From assembly GCF_900119185.1 (NCBI RefSeq), contig NZ_FPJE01000003.1, positions 124,001 to 188,000 of the forward strand: a stretch of 64,000 nt of DNA, read 5' to 3'. Positions 1 to 8,666 of the stretch are shown here, piece by piece. The notes beneath the pieces were generated by a model that saw only the letters and a list, made by a program, of their open reading frames with translations, had not been told where the DNA came from and made no database searches. This stretch comes from Sinomicrobium oceani. GTDB taxonomy: Bacteria; Bacteroidota; Bacteroidia; Flavobacteriales; Flavobacteriaceae. A program made the position numbers and the translations under genes. Every line of letters begins with the position of its first letter. Within the stretch, counting starts at the first letter, position 1.

Positions 1-939
1 ATTGAGGTGCCCGAAGAAGTATTCGGTGTGAAAAAATGGGAAGCTGTTGTAGTACGTAATTATAACGTAGCATCTTTTATCAAGGAATTCGTTGTGGAAA
101 TCCCGGAAGATATGGATTATCAGCCCGGAGGTTACATACAGATTGAGATTCCGAAATGTGTAGTGGAGTATAAAGATATCGATATTACCGCACACCCTAA
201 AGAGCATCCCGGAGATCCCGAGAAGTTCAAGATGGAGTGGGATAAATTCAACCTGTGGCCACTTACGATGAAGAATGATGAGACCGTAGAACGGGCTTAT
301 TCCATGGCTTCCTATCCTGCAGAAGGGCGGGAGATCATGCTTAACGTAAGGATTGCCACTCCGCCCTGGGACCGTGCAAAGAATGGATGGATGGATGTGA
401 ATCCCGGTATAGCCTCTTCTTATATCTTCTCCAGGAAAGAAGGTGATAAAGTAACTATTTCCGGACCTTACGGAGAATTCTTTATCAATCCTTCCGAGTC
501 CGAAATGCTGTATGTCGGTGGTGGAGCCGGAATGGCGCCTATGCGCTCTCACCTGTACCACCTCTTCAAAACATTGAAGACAGGACGGAAAGTGAGTTAC
601 TGGTACGGTGGACGGTCCAAGAGAGAACTTTTCTACCTGGATCATTTTAAAGAACTCGAACAGGAATTCCCTAACTTCAAGTTCTACATCGTATTGTCCG
701 AGCCGCTGCCGGAAGATAACTGGACCGAAAAGAAAAATGTTGACGATGCGGAAGGCGACGGGTTCTTAGGCTTTGTACACCAGGCTGTGATCGATCAATA
801 CCTTAATCATCACGAAGCACCTGAGGATATAGAATTCTATTTCTGCGGACCTCCGTTGATGAACAAAGCGGTGGAGAAAATGTGCGATGACTTCGGAGTA
901 CCACCGGAGAACGTCAGATTTGACGATTTCGGAGGATAG
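1..939 (+). CDS. nqrF: Na+-translocating NADH:quinone reductase subunit F (3' part)
   Basis: NqrF takes electrons from NADH through FAD and a 2Fe-2S centre into the membrane Na+ pump. The reading frame is open to the left edge, so the N-terminal membrane anchor and ferredoxin domain lie outside the window; only the flavin/NADH reductase part (about 312 residues) is seen. RAYSMASYP (about residues 98-106 of the visible part) is the FAD-binding motif of ferredoxin-NADP reductase folds, [12 protein letters not shown] is the nucleotide loop, and FCGPPLMN near the C-terminus is typical of NqrF. A terminator follows, so this is the last nqr gene. ApbE, which flavinylates NQR subunits, is encoded 3.8 kb downstream. 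Confidence 0.95.
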   Translation: MEVPEEVFGVKKWEAVVVRNYNVASFIKEFVVEIPEDMDYQPGGYIQIEIPKCVVEYKDIDITAHPKEHPGDPEKFKMEWDKFNLWPLTMKNDETVERAYSMASYPAEGREIMLNVRIATPPWDRAKNGWMDVNPGIASSYIFSRKEGDKVTISGPYGEFFINPSESEMLYVGGGAGMAPMRSHLYHLFKTLKTGRKVSYWYGGRSKRELFYLDHFKELEQEFPNFKFYIVLSEPLPEDNWTEKKNVDDAEGDGFLGFVHQAVIDQYLNHHEAPEDIEFYFCGPPLMNKAVEKMCDDFGVPPENVRFDDFGG

Positions 940-960
940 TAATCCCGATAATAACATACC

Positions 961-997
961 AAAAAGCCGGTGCAGTTTCTGTATCGGCTTTTTCTTT
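961..997 (+). terminator. Rho-independent terminator after nqrF
   Basis: AAAAAGCCG (961-969) pairs with CGGCTTTTT (985-993), followed by more T residues. It ends the nqr transcript. Confidence 0.7.
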
Positions 998-1097
998 TTA
1001 TCAATCTCCGTAGTTGCTACGCCCGTTTTAGTGTCGTGTAAAAAACAGCAGGCGTATATCTTTATAACATACCACCCGGTTATAGTTAGATATTCGT

Positions 1098-1105
1098 TAT
1101 TTTTG
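1098..1105 (+). promoter_or_regulatory. -7 element (TATTTTTG) upstream of the DPP III gene
   Basis: Matches the Bacteroidota TAnnTTTG element 29 bases before the ATG. No convincing TTTG at the -33 position was found. Confidence 0.4.
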
Positions 1106-1134
1106 TGCTGATCTATTAAAAAATACACAAAAAT

Positions 1135-3171
1135 ATGAATCTAAAAACGTGGATTAGCTTTTCATTGGCTTGCGGACTATTCTTCTCCTGTGCCGATGAG
1201 AAAAAAGAGAGCCAGGAAAAAAAACCGGAAGTAGCTGAAAAAAAAACCGACCATGTCGTAGAACAGTTCGCCGACCTTCGTGTGCTCCGTTATCAGATAC
1301 CCGGTTGGGAAAACCTGACACTCAAAGAACAGAAACTGGTATACTACCTCACCCAGGCCGGGCTCTCCGGAAGGGATATGATGTGGGATCAGAACTACAG
1401 GCATAATCTCGCCATACGGGAAGCGCTGGAACATATATATACTACGTACCAGGGAGATAAGAGTTCCAAAGACTGGAAAGCATTCGAAGTGTACCTCAAG
1501 AGAGTATGGTTTTCCAACGGTATTCACCATCACTATTCGAACGATAAGATCATGCCTGGTTTTGAAAAAGCGTATTTCGACAAACTTCTGGACGAAACCG
1601 GAACCGTACTCGACCGCACTATCGCCGAAGTACTGTTTAACGATGCCGACGCTAAAAAAGTGAATCTCGATGCGTCTAAAGGATTGATAAAGGGATCGGC
1701 TGTTAATTTCTACGGACCGGGTATCAGTGATGATGAGGTGGATGCTTTCTATGCTAAAATGAAATCTCCGGATCCCGCCAAACCGCTTTCTTTCGGACTG
1801 AATTCAAAACTGGTCAGGGAGGATGGCAAACTGGTTGAAAAAGTATGGAAGAGCGGTGGCATGTATGGTGCAGCTATAGACGAGATCATTGGCTGGCTTG
1901 AAAAGGCGCAGGAGGTAGCTGAAAACGAAAAGCAGGGAAAAGCACTCGGATTGCTTATCGATTATTACAGAAGTGGTGACCTGCAGAAGTGGGATGATTA
2001 TAATGTAGCCTGGACCGAGGCTACAGAAGGCAATATAGATTATATCAACAGCTTTATTGAGGTGTATAACGATCCCAAGGGATACCGGGGATCTTATGAG
2101 TCTATAGTGCAGATCAAAGATTTTGAGATGTCTGCAAAAATGGAAGTACTGGCACATCACGCACAATGGTTTGAAGATCATGCCCCGCTGATGCCGGAGC
2201 ACAAAAAAGAGAATGTAGTCGGAGTGTCATATAAAACTGTGATCGTGGCCGGAGAAGCCGGAGATGCTTCGCCGAGTACACCGATCGGGGTAAATCTTCC
2301 CAATGCAAACTGGATCCGGACCGCTCATGGCTCCAAATCTGTTTCGCTGGGTAATATTATAGAGGCCTATAACAATGCGGGAAGCGGAGACCGCCTGAAG
2401 GAATTTGTAAATGACAAAGAAGAACTGGAACTGGCCCGTGCATACGGACAACTGGGCGGGAAGCTCCATACCGCACTTCACGAAGTTATAGGCCATGCTT
2501 CGGGTAAACTGAACCCGGGCGTCGGTGAAACCAAAGAGACGTTGAAAAATTATGCTTCGACACTCGAAGAAGGAAGAGCGGACCTCGTGGGGCTATACTT
2601 CATTATGGACCCGAAAATTCAGGAACTGGGACTTGTGGATGACTATCGTAAAGTGGCTATGGCCGAATACGATGGCTATATCCGTAACGGACTGCTTACC
2701 CAGTTGATACGTCTCGAACCGGGTAAAGATGTGGAAGAAGCTCATATGCGTAACCGTCAATGGGTATCTGCATGGGTGTATGAAAAAGGAAAGAAGGACA
2801 ATGTTATTGAGCAGGTAAAAAGAAACGGTAAGACCTATTACAATATAAACGATTACGATAAACTGCGGGAGTTGTTCGGGCAGTTGCTGCGTGAAACACA
2901 ACGAATAAAATCGGAAGGTGATTACGAAGCAGCCAAGGCACTTGTAGAAGGATATGGTGTAAAAGTGGATCAGGACATTCACAGAGAAGTCCTGGAGCGA
3001 AATAAGGCATTTAAATCAGCCTCCTACAGCGGGTTTGTAAACCCGGTACTCGTACCGGAAACCGATGAAGCAGGGGAGATCACAGCCATCAGAGTAACGC
3101 AACCGGAAAGCTTCGAACAGCAGATGCTTTGGTATTCCGATAAATATGGTTTTCTGCCGGTCGAAAACTAA
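1135..3171 (+). CDS. Dipeptidyl peptidase III family lipoprotein (M49)
   Basis: Zinc aminopeptidase that removes dipeptides from peptide N-termini; probably anchored in the cell envelope. The N-terminus is a lipoprotein signal (hydrophobic run ending FFSC at residues 16-19, then a charged linker). The hallmark M49 zinc motif HEVIGH is at residues 449-454 and the second motif EEGRAD at 478-483, so the catalytic Glu and zinc ligands are present. Length (678) is typical for Bacteroidota members. It stands alone, with terminators on both sides and a -7 element just upstream, so it appears monocistronic. The natural substrate cannot be read from sequence. Confidence 0.93.
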   Translation: MNLKTWISFSLACGLFFSCADEKKESQEKKPEVAEKKTDHVVEQFADLRVLRYQIPGWENLTLKEQKLVYYLTQAGLSGRDMMWDQNYRHNLAIREALEHIYTTYQGDKSSKDWKAFEVYLKRVWFSNGIHHHYSNDKIMPGFEKAYFDKLLDETGTVLDRTIAEVLFNDADAKKVNLDASKGLIKGSAVNFYGPGISDDEVDAFYAKMKSPDPAKPLSFGLNSKLVREDGKLVEKVWKSGGMYGAAIDEIIGWLEKAQEVAENEKQGKALGLLIDYYRSGDLQKWDDYNVAWTEATEGNIDYINSFIEVYNDPKGYRGSYESIVQIKDFEMSAKMEVLAHHAQWFEDHAPLMPEHKKENVVGVSYKTVIVAGEAGDASPSTPIGVNLPNANWIRTAHGSKSVSLGNIIEAYNNAGSGDRLKEFVNDKEELELARAYGQLGGKLHTALHEVIGHASGKLNPGVGETKETLKNYASTLEEGRADLVGLYFIMDPKIQELGLVDDYRKVAMAEYDGYIRNGLLTQLIRLEPGKDVEEAHMRNRQWVSAWVYEKGKKDNVIEQVKRNGKTYYNINDYDKLRELFGQLLRETQRIKSEGDYEAAKALVEGYGVKVDQDIHREVLERNKAFKSASYSGFVNPVLVPETDEAGEITAIRVTQPESFEQQMLWYSDKYGFLPVEN

Positions 3172-3189
3172 TGTCTGCCCACTACAGAT

Positions 3190-3229
3190 AAAAAAAGGCA
3201 CTCCGGAAGATTCGGGAGTGCCTTTTTTT
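3190..3229. terminator. Bidirectional terminator between the DPP III and YeeE genes
   Basis: A-run plus GGCACTCC (to 3204) pairs with GGAGTGCC plus T-run (3215-3229), giving a 15-bp stem with U-tracts in both directions. It serves two convergent genes. Confidence 0.8.
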
Positions 3230-3240
3230 AATTTTTTCTC

Positions 3241-3654
3241 CTAATGCGGTAGTCTTTTCTGTAGAAGACCATAGACAAAAGTACCGGCCAATGCGCCGAG
3301 AATAACGAGTCCCATGCTCCAGAACCCTGCTCCGAAGAGGATGTACATAGGTCCGGGACATGCACCGGCAAGCGCCCATCCGAGTCCGAACAGAATTCCG
3401 CCTGCAAGATAGCGGGTAATCCCCTTTTCCTTATCCGGGATACTGATGGTTTCCCCATCGGTATTTTTTATTTTTCTGCGTTTAAAAAACTGTATACCTA
3501 TAATTCCCGTACCGATCGCTACCATAATGATTCCGTACATGTGGAAAGACTGGAAGAAGAACATCTCGTATATCCTGTACCAGGATACAGCCTCGGATTT
3601 GGTGAGTACAATACCAAAGAAAATGCCGACCAGTAAAAACTTTATATATTTCAT
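3241..3654 (-). CDS. YeeE/YedE-type sulfur transport protein, C-terminal-half-like subunit (DUF6691)
   Basis: 137-residue membrane protein with about four hydrophobic segments. GWALAGACPGPMY carries the conserved Cys seen in YeeE/YedE thiosulfate channels. It lies 29 bases downstream of a second YeeE/YedE protein (3684-4241). Together they correspond to the two halves of the full-length E. coli-type protein, so they probably act as a pair importing thiosulfate or a related sulfur compound. Family assignment is firm; the substrate is inferred from characterised relatives. Confidence 0.85.
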   Translation of the reverse strand: MKYIKFLLVGIFFGIVLTKSEAVSWYRIYEMFFFQSFHMYGIIMVAIGTGIIGIQFFKRRKIKNTDGETISIPDKEKGITRYLAGGILFGLGWALAGACPGPMYILFGAGFWSMGLVILGALAGTFVYGLLQKRLPH

Positions 3655-3683
3655 AACTGTTGATTTTTAAACAAAACCTCTCT

Positions 3684-4241
3684 TTAAAAGATCAGAGGAA
3701 GAATATAATGAGACATGATCAAACCCCCGATAAAGAAACCGATAACTGCGATCAGAGAGGGGAGCTGGAGGTTACTGATACCGCTTATGGCATGTCCCGA
3801 AGTACACCCGCCCGCATATCGTGCTCCGAACCCTACGAGAAATCCACCCCCGAGAAGAATGAGAAGGCCTTTTGGAGTCCATGCATTCTCCATCCCGAAG
3901 ATGGCATCCGGAAGCAGTTTGCCTTCCGGGGCGTCAATATTCAAACGGGCGAGTTGTTCGATCGTATCCGGATTGATATTTACCCCACTGCCGTCCGAAA
4001 GAAAGTGGACTGTAATATAACCGCCTATCATAGCTCCGGCTACGACCATCAGGTTCCATCGTTGCGTTTTCCAGTCGAAACGGAAAAAACCGGCATACTT
4101 TCCGCCACCCATCACGGAACACAGCGTTCGCAGGTTGGAAGACATGCCAAAATTTTTCCCCATATAAATGAGCAGGAGCATAACGGCTCCGATAAGTACC
4201 CCGGATACATACCAGGGAAAAGGCTTGAAAATAAAATCCAT
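3684..4241 (-). CDS. YeeE/YedE-type sulfur transport protein, N-terminal-half-like subunit
   Basis: Integral membrane protein (185 residues from the chosen start). It opens with the family signature MDFIFKPFPWYVSG and carries GGCTSGHAISG, the conserved cysteine motif of the thiosulfate channel family. An in-frame ATG exists at 4283. I prefer 4241 because relatives start this way and because a -7 element (4276-4269, minus strand) would place the transcript start near 4262, inside the longer reading. Likely partner of the adjacent half-size protein downstream; both would act in the inner membrane. Confidence 0.87.
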   Translation of the reverse strand: MDFIFKPFPWYVSGVLIGAVMLLLIYMGKNFGMSSNLRTLCSVMGGGKYAGFFRFDWKTQRWNLMVVAGAMIGGYITVHFLSDGSGVNINPDTIEQLARLNIDAPEGKLLPDAIFGMENAWTPKGLLILLGGGFLVGFGARYAGGCTSGHAISGISNLQLPSLIAVIGFFIGGLIMSHYILPLIF

Positions 4242-4268
4242 AATAAATTGCTCTGTGTAATTGTCGTG

Positions 4269-4276
4269 CAAAAATA
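4269..4276 (-). promoter_or_regulatory. -7 element (TATTTTTG) for the YeeE/YedE pair
   Basis: Minus-strand TAnnTTTG match. Its position decides the start codon of the YeeE gene at 4241. Confidence 0.45.
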
Positions 4277-4301
4277 CATACAACTTTCCGGAATTGTGTA
4301 A

Positions 4302-4313
4302 CTGTAGTTACAG
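4302..4313. promoter_or_regulatory. Palindrome CTGTAGTTACAG, possible operator
   Basis: Inverted repeat CTGTA-N2-TACAG lying 26-37 bases upstream of the YeeE -7 element, about where an activator or repressor would bind. No regulator gene is adjacent, so the assignment is tentative. Confidence 0.3.
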
Positions 4314-4367
4314 AGACAGCGGGAAAATGCAGCATTGGTTTTGCATTCCGAATCCTTTTAAAATAAG

Positions 4368-4375
4368 TATCTTTG
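4368..4375 (+). promoter_or_regulatory. -7 element (TATCTTTG) very close to the start codon at 4380
   Basis: TAnnTTTG match ending 4 bases before ATG 4380. The transcript would be nearly or fully leaderless. Confidence 0.4.
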
Positions 4376-4379
4376 CCTT

Positions 4380-4739
4380 ATGGAAGTTTTGAGTGAACAG
4401 GAGTTGCACAATCTCGCCATGAATGTGGTGGGAAAAGATCTCGAAAGTCAGGGTTTTGAGTTTGTAGCGGTAAACAGCAAGCTTAAAAAAGATCCGCAGT
4501 TTGTCTGTCTGAAAGACAGGAAATTACATTTTGTAGTCGTCAAAGCGATATTGTACCCCGATAATCCCAAAAATTTTGATGTTATTTATATGGAGATCGT
4601 AAGGGAGCATGCGCTGAAGTTCAAGGCACGTACTTTTTTTGCAGGTGTAGGAATTGCCAATGCGGAAGATTATGAAAAACCGGTTGTCAAAGGCCATAAT
4701 TATATAGTGAATTATGATGGTATTCAGGAAATTGTTTAG
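4380..4739 (+). CDS. Nqr/ApbE-associated conserved small protein, function unknown
   Basis: 119 residues, no signal peptide or membrane segment. It belongs to a small conserved Flavobacteriaceae family that databases often mislabel as NADH-quinone reductase subunit F, because it is found beside the nqr/apbE genes. No cofactor motif is visible. Its last 26 bases overlap the start of apbE, which implies translational coupling. A role in NQR flavinylation or assembly is possible but is inferred from position only. Confidence 0.8.
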   Translation: MEVLSEQELHNLAMNVVGKDLESQGFEFVAVNSKLKKDPQFVCLKDRKLHFVVVKAILYPDNPKNFDVIYMEIVREHALKFKARTFFAGVGIANAEDYEKPVVKGHNYIVNYDGIQEIV

Positions 4740-5751
4740 TGTATTAACTATTGTTTTATTGCTGAGTTCGTGCTTTACGGGCTGTCAGCCTGTAAAGAAG
4801 GCGGAAGCTGTAGTAATACACGGGGAAGCACAGGGGAGTACCTACACGATTCGTTATATAACGGACCATCCCGAAGAAGACCTGAAACTGGCCATAGACT
4901 CGATACTGCTTTCCATTGACATGTCGATGTCGGCATATCGTCCCGACTCCGATATATCCAGGATCAATGAAGGGGATAGTACGATAGTAGTCGACGAGAA
5001 TTTCAGGAATGTGTTCCTGGCTTCGCAGCGTATCTGGGAGGAATCTTCCGGGAGTTTTGACCCGACGGTAGGAAAACTGGTCAGAGCTTGGGGATTTGGT
5101 CCGGATCATCATCGCATACCGTTGGACAGCACTAAAGTAGACAGTTTATTACAATACAGTGGTTTTGATAAAGTGGCTCTGGCACCGGACCATACCATAC
5201 GCAAAAAGAACAGGAATATCTATTTCGATTTTAACGCTATTGCGCAGGGCTATACGGTAGATGTTATTGTCGATTTTTTTCTCGACCGGGGGATAGAGAA
5301 TTTCATAGCCGAAGTCGGTGGTGAACTGGCAGCTCACGGAAGAAATACGGAAAAGGACCGGGACTGGATCGTCGGGATCGACGATCCGTTACAGGGAGAT
5401 GAAGAGCGCTCGTTCGTAGCCAAGATAAAACTCAACGACATGGGGATGGCGACTTCGGGTAACTATCGCAAAACAGTAACCGATTCGGTTACCGGCGAAA
5501 AATACGTTCATACCATAGATCCCATAAGTGGATATACCAGGAGAGGAAATGTGCTTAGCACGACTATTCTTGCGAAAGATTGTATGGATGCCGACGCCTA
5601 CGCAACTACCTTTATGGTTATGGGACTGGAAAGGGCAAAGGAATTCCTGAAAGGAAAACCGGATGTCCACGCTTTTATTCTCTACCTGGATGATAATAAT
5701 GAAATGCAAAAGTATATGACAGCGGGCTTCAGGTCACTGATCGTAGACTGA
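4714..5751 (+). CDS. apbE: FAD:protein FMN transferase
   Basis: Transfers FMN from FAD to Thr/Ser of target proteins; in NQR-bearing bacteria the targets are subunits NqrB and NqrC. The N-terminus is a lipoprotein signal (LLLSSC at 15-20, a second FTGC ending at Cys24), so the enzyme is exported and lipid anchored. ApbE features include GSTYTIRY near the N-terminus, FDFNAIAQGYTVD in the middle, and the EVGGEL(A)AHGRN block followed by W-x-VGIDDP. Length 345 is normal. It overlaps the preceding small gene by 26 bases. ATG codons at 4714 and 4717 are both possible starts. Confidence 0.94.
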   Translation: MMVFRKLFSVLTIVLLLSSCFTGCQPVKKAEAVVIHGEAQGSTYTIRYITDHPEEDLKLAIDSILLSIDMSMSAYRPDSDISRINEGDSTIVVDENFRNVFLASQRIWEESSGSFDPTVGKLVRAWGFGPDHHRIPLDSTKVDSLLQYSGFDKVALAPDHTIRKKNRNIYFDFNAIAQGYTVDVIVDFFLDRGIENFIAEVGGELAAHGRNTEKDRDWIVGIDDPLQGDEERSFVAKIKLNDMGMATSGNYRKTVTDSVTGEKYVHTIDPISGYTRRGNVLSTTILAKDCMDADAYATTFMVMGLERAKEFLKGKPDVHAFILYLDDNNEMQKYMTAGFRSLIVD

Positions 5752-5793
5752 ATAACCGGAGTACTACAGGCCGGGAACGGTGAGGGATCCTTA

Positions 5794-6561
5794 TCAGGAT
5801 TTGAAACACACGGGGATAATCTCTCCTTTGGCCAGGGCATATCGTGCTACCAGTTCCGGGGATAGTTGCTGCGTATAATGGATCTCTTTTACCGTAAAAC
5901 CTATACTGCGGAGCTTATCGAAATAATCTCTTCCGTAGACTCTGACATGGTCGTACTGTCCGAATATCGCTGCACGTTCCCTCGGGTCTGTGATGGTGTC
6001 GTCTTCAAAAGTATGCTCACGATCCAGTTCCTGCGGAATCTGGAAAATTCCCATACCGCCCGGTTTGAGGACGCGGTAAAGTTCCTGCATGGCCCTGGTA
6101 TCGTCCGGAATATGTTCGAGGACGTGATTGCAAAGGATCACATCAAAGCTATCCGTTTCAAAAGGAAGGTTACAGATGTCGGCCTTTACATCGGCCAGGG
6201 GCGATTCGAGGTCGGTGGTGGTGTAATCGAGGTTTTTCTGCCTGCGAAACCGCTTGTAAAAAGCCTGTTCCGGAGCAAAGTGCAATACTTTTTTGGGTGT
6301 GGTAAAAAAATCTGTTTCCTGTTTCAGGTAAAGCCATAGCAAACGGTGTCGTTCCAGGGAGAGGGTTCCCGGAGCGAGGACATTTTCCCGCTGATTTTCA
6401 TACCCATAAGGGAGAAAAGCCCTGTAATGCTTACCGTCGATAGGATCGGTAAAGCGGTTTCCCCGCATGAAAAATACAAGTACGGGCCGTACCCAGTAAC
6501 TCATCCTGATCAGCAGGGGCCTGGGTATAAAACGCAATATGGCCTTGAATAACCTTTTCAT
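5794..6561 (-). CDS. Class I SAM-dependent methyltransferase
   Basis: 255 residues. VLHFAPEQ (motif I region), the acidic TTDLESP strand end, and CNHVLEHIPDD followed by YRVLKPGG (motifs II/III of Methyltransf_11-type enzymes) define a Rossmann-fold methyltransferase. The N-terminal 35 residues are basic and hydrophobic, which may give peripheral membrane association. The substrate is unknown. It is transcribed away from apbE and lies 55 bases downstream of map in the same direction, so the two may share a transcript. Confidence 0.85.
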   Translation of the reverse strand: MKRLFKAILRFIPRPLLIRMSYWVRPVLVFFMRGNRFTDPIDGKHYRAFLPYGYENQRENVLAPGTLSLERHRLLWLYLKQETDFFTTPKKVLHFAPEQAFYKRFRRQKNLDYTTTDLESPLADVKADICNLPFETDSFDVILCNHVLEHIPDDTRAMQELYRVLKPGGMGIFQIPQELDREHTFEDDTITDPRERAAIFGQYDHVRVYGRDYFDKLRSIGFTVKEIHYTQQLSPELVARYALAKGEIIPVCFKS

Positions 6562-6616
6562 CGGAAATAGCGGCTAAATACAAAAGTCAGAGGTATGGGC
6601 ATGCTGAAACGGGCTG

Positions 6617-7435
6617 TTAAAGACTAAGAGCCTCTTTTCTGAATTCATCCTCTTCATTACTCTGTATCCCCAATGCTTCGTAGATATAGGCAAAAGTAGA
6701 CAGTAGTTCGGGCTTACCGTCTACGATGGCGACGTCATGCTCGAAATGAGCGCTTGGCTTACCATCGGCAGTAAGGATTGTCCAGCCGTCACGCAATTGT
6801 TTGATACGCTGGGTCCCCATGTTTATCATGGGTTCGATAGCCACAACCATACCTTCCGTAAATTTTTTACCGCGTCCCCTTTTGCCGTAATTCGGCATTT
6901 CGGGATCTTCGTGCATCTTGGTTCCCAATCCGTGTCCGACCAGTTCGCGGACCACGCCATAACCCCGGTCTTCACAATATTGCTGTATGGCAAAACCAAC
7001 ATCTCCCACCCGGTTTCCGGCGCGGAAATGCCTGATACCTTCATAAAGAGACTCTTTGGTGACCTGGAGCAGTTTTTTAACCTCCTGGCTTACCTCGCCC
7101 ACTTCGAAGGTGTAGGCGTGATCTCCGTAGAACCCGTTTTTTTTAGCTCCGCAATCAATAGAGATAATATCGCCTTCGGCAAGGGGAGTATCATTGGGAA
7201 TACCGTGAACCACTTGGGCATTGGGACTCATACAAAGAGTATTCGGGAAATCGTATAAACCGAGAAAGCCCGGTTCCGCACCGTGGTCCCTGATGAATTC
7301 TTCGGCAAGTTTATCCAGTTGCAGTGTAGTAACACCGGGTTTTACTTCCTTGGCCAGCACTCCGAGTGTCCTGGAAACAATCAAGGCACTTTCCCGCATC
7401 AGTTCTATTTGTTCCGGTGTTTTTATCTGTATCAT
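6617..7435 (-). CDS. map: Methionine aminopeptidase, type I
   Basis: Removes the initiator Met from nascent proteins in the cytosol. The metal-binding and catalytic blocks of type I enzymes are all present: HGIPND, SIDCGAKKNGFYGDHAYTF (two Asp ligands), GHGLGTKMHEDPEMPNYG (His ligand), IEPMIN (Glu) and HFEHDVAIV (Glu). Length 272 is usual for Bacteroidota. The first gene upstream on this strand is far away, so it probably has its own promoter in 7436-7669. Confidence 0.95.
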   Translation of the reverse strand: MIQIKTPEQIELMRESALIVSRTLGVLAKEVKPGVTTLQLDKLAEEFIRDHGAEPGFLGLYDFPNTLCMSPNAQVVHGIPNDTPLAEGDIISIDCGAKKNGFYGDHAYTFEVGEVSQEVKKLLQVTKESLYEGIRHFRAGNRVGDVGFAIQQYCEDRGYGVVRELVGHGLGTKMHEDPEMPNYGKRGRGKKFTEGMVVAIEPMINMGTQRIKQLRDGWTILTADGKPSAHFEHDVAIVDGKPELLSTFAYIYEALGIQSNEEDEFRKEALSL

Positions 7436-7669
7436 TCGTTTCTGTTTTTTTTAGTATTCTTCCCCATTTAAGGCGGAGAATGGTATTGTGGCGCAAAAAT
7501 AGGAATTAATATGCAAAAGTTCCCGTTTCGGGCGATACATTACCGACGTAGCTCCATAAGGTATCATTTTTGTCGTGCGCTGCCGGGGGCTTCCGTAAAC
7601 TTGTCCGGCAAAGATCTTTCGGGAGGAATTTAATGAAAATCTTACTATATTTAACCTAAACGATAATTT

Positions 7670-8548
7670 ATGGAAAAAATAAAATCCTCGGATTACAGGG
7701 TGGACGCTCCTGTGCTTCTGAAAGAAATATCGACGGAGAATACACTCGGTGCGGAGAAAAAGGAGTTGAAAAAGGCCTTGTCTCAGGAGCGTAAAAAACT
7801 GTCGGAATTTCAGAACCGGATGTATGCTCATGGCAAATACGGTGTATTGATCTGTATTCAGGGCATGGATACAGCAGGCAAAGACAGTCTGATCCGGGAA
7901 GTTTTTAAAGATCTCAATGCCCGGGGAGTCGTGGTGTACAGTTTCAAGACCCCTTCGGCACTCGAATTGCGACACGATTATTTGTGGCGACATTACATTG
8001 CTCTACCCGAAAGAGGGAAATTCAGTGTCTTTAACCGTACACATTACGAGAACGTACTGGTCACACGCGTTCATCCGGAGTATGTGCTGAACGAAAATAT
8101 TCCGGGAATAAATACCGTAGAAGATATCGGTCCGGAATTCTGGGATAAACGCTTTGAGCAAATAAATAATTTCGAGAAAAATGCTTCGGAAAACGGAACT
8201 CTTGTTTTTAAGTTTTTTCTCCATCTCTCCAGGGAAGAACAACGGCAACGCCTGCTACGTCGTCTGAACAAGAAAAACAAGAACTGGAAATTCTCTCCCG
8301 GTGACCTCAAAGAGCGCAAACTCTGGGATCAGTACCAGGAATATTATGAAGAGGCCATCAACAGAACGTCTACACGGCATGCGCCTTGGTATGTACTGCC
8401 TGCGGACGACAAAGCAGCATGCCGCCTGATCCTGGCCGGTATCCTTTATGATGAGCTGAACGCATATAAAAATGTCAGGGAACCGGAACTCGATGAAGAA
8501 ATGCTCGCCAACCTTGAAGATTACAAAAAACAGTTGGAAGAGGAATAG
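7670..8548 (+). CDS. Polyphosphate kinase 2 family protein
   Basis: PPK2 enzymes move phosphate between polyphosphate and (d)NDP or NMP. The P-loop G-x-D-x-x-G-K-D-S is at residues 65-73 (GMDTAGKDS) and the lid FNRTHYENVLVTRVHP at about 111-126. The Asp after the P-loop Lys and the RHDYLWRHYIALPERG block are typical. 292 residues fit the one-domain class. A subclass (ADP- or AMP-phosphorylating) cannot be set by eye. It is flanked by intergenic spacers and probably monocistronic. Confidence 0.92.
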   Translation: MEKIKSSDYRVDAPVLLKEISTENTLGAEKKELKKALSQERKKLSEFQNRMYAHGKYGVLICIQGMDTAGKDSLIREVFKDLNARGVVVYSFKTPSALELRHDYLWRHYIALPERGKFSVFNRTHYENVLVTRVHPEYVLNENIPGINTVEDIGPEFWDKRFEQINNFEKNASENGTLVFKFFLHLSREEQRQRLLRRLNKKNKNWKFSPGDLKERKLWDQYQEYYEEAINRTSTRHAPWYVLPADDKAACRLILAGILYDELNAYKNVREPELDEEMLANLEDYKKQLEEE

Positions 8549-8581
8549 GATAGTGGGGTAATAGTTCTTATTTTTGGGTCG

Positions 8582-8637
8582 GCGGGATATATGGCACAGT
8601 GAATGACACCGTATTTGCTGCGATGTTCATATCCCGC
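8582..8637. repeat. Long-loop inverted repeat between the ppk2 and M28 peptidase genes
   Basis: GCGGGATAT (8582-8590) and ATATCCCGC (8629-8637) are exact inverted repeats separated by 38 bases. It ends 29 bases before the next start codon and has no T-run, so it is more likely a leader structure or operator pair than a terminator. Confidence 0.35.
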
Positions 8638-8666
8638 TGTGAATATTACTAAACGACCTGTCATCT

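Noticed and set aside
3660-4301. Plus-strand open frame of 213 codons across the YeeE gene
   Set aside because: Its product is low-complexity and polar, without family features; the minus strand encodes clear YeeE/YedE membrane motifs.
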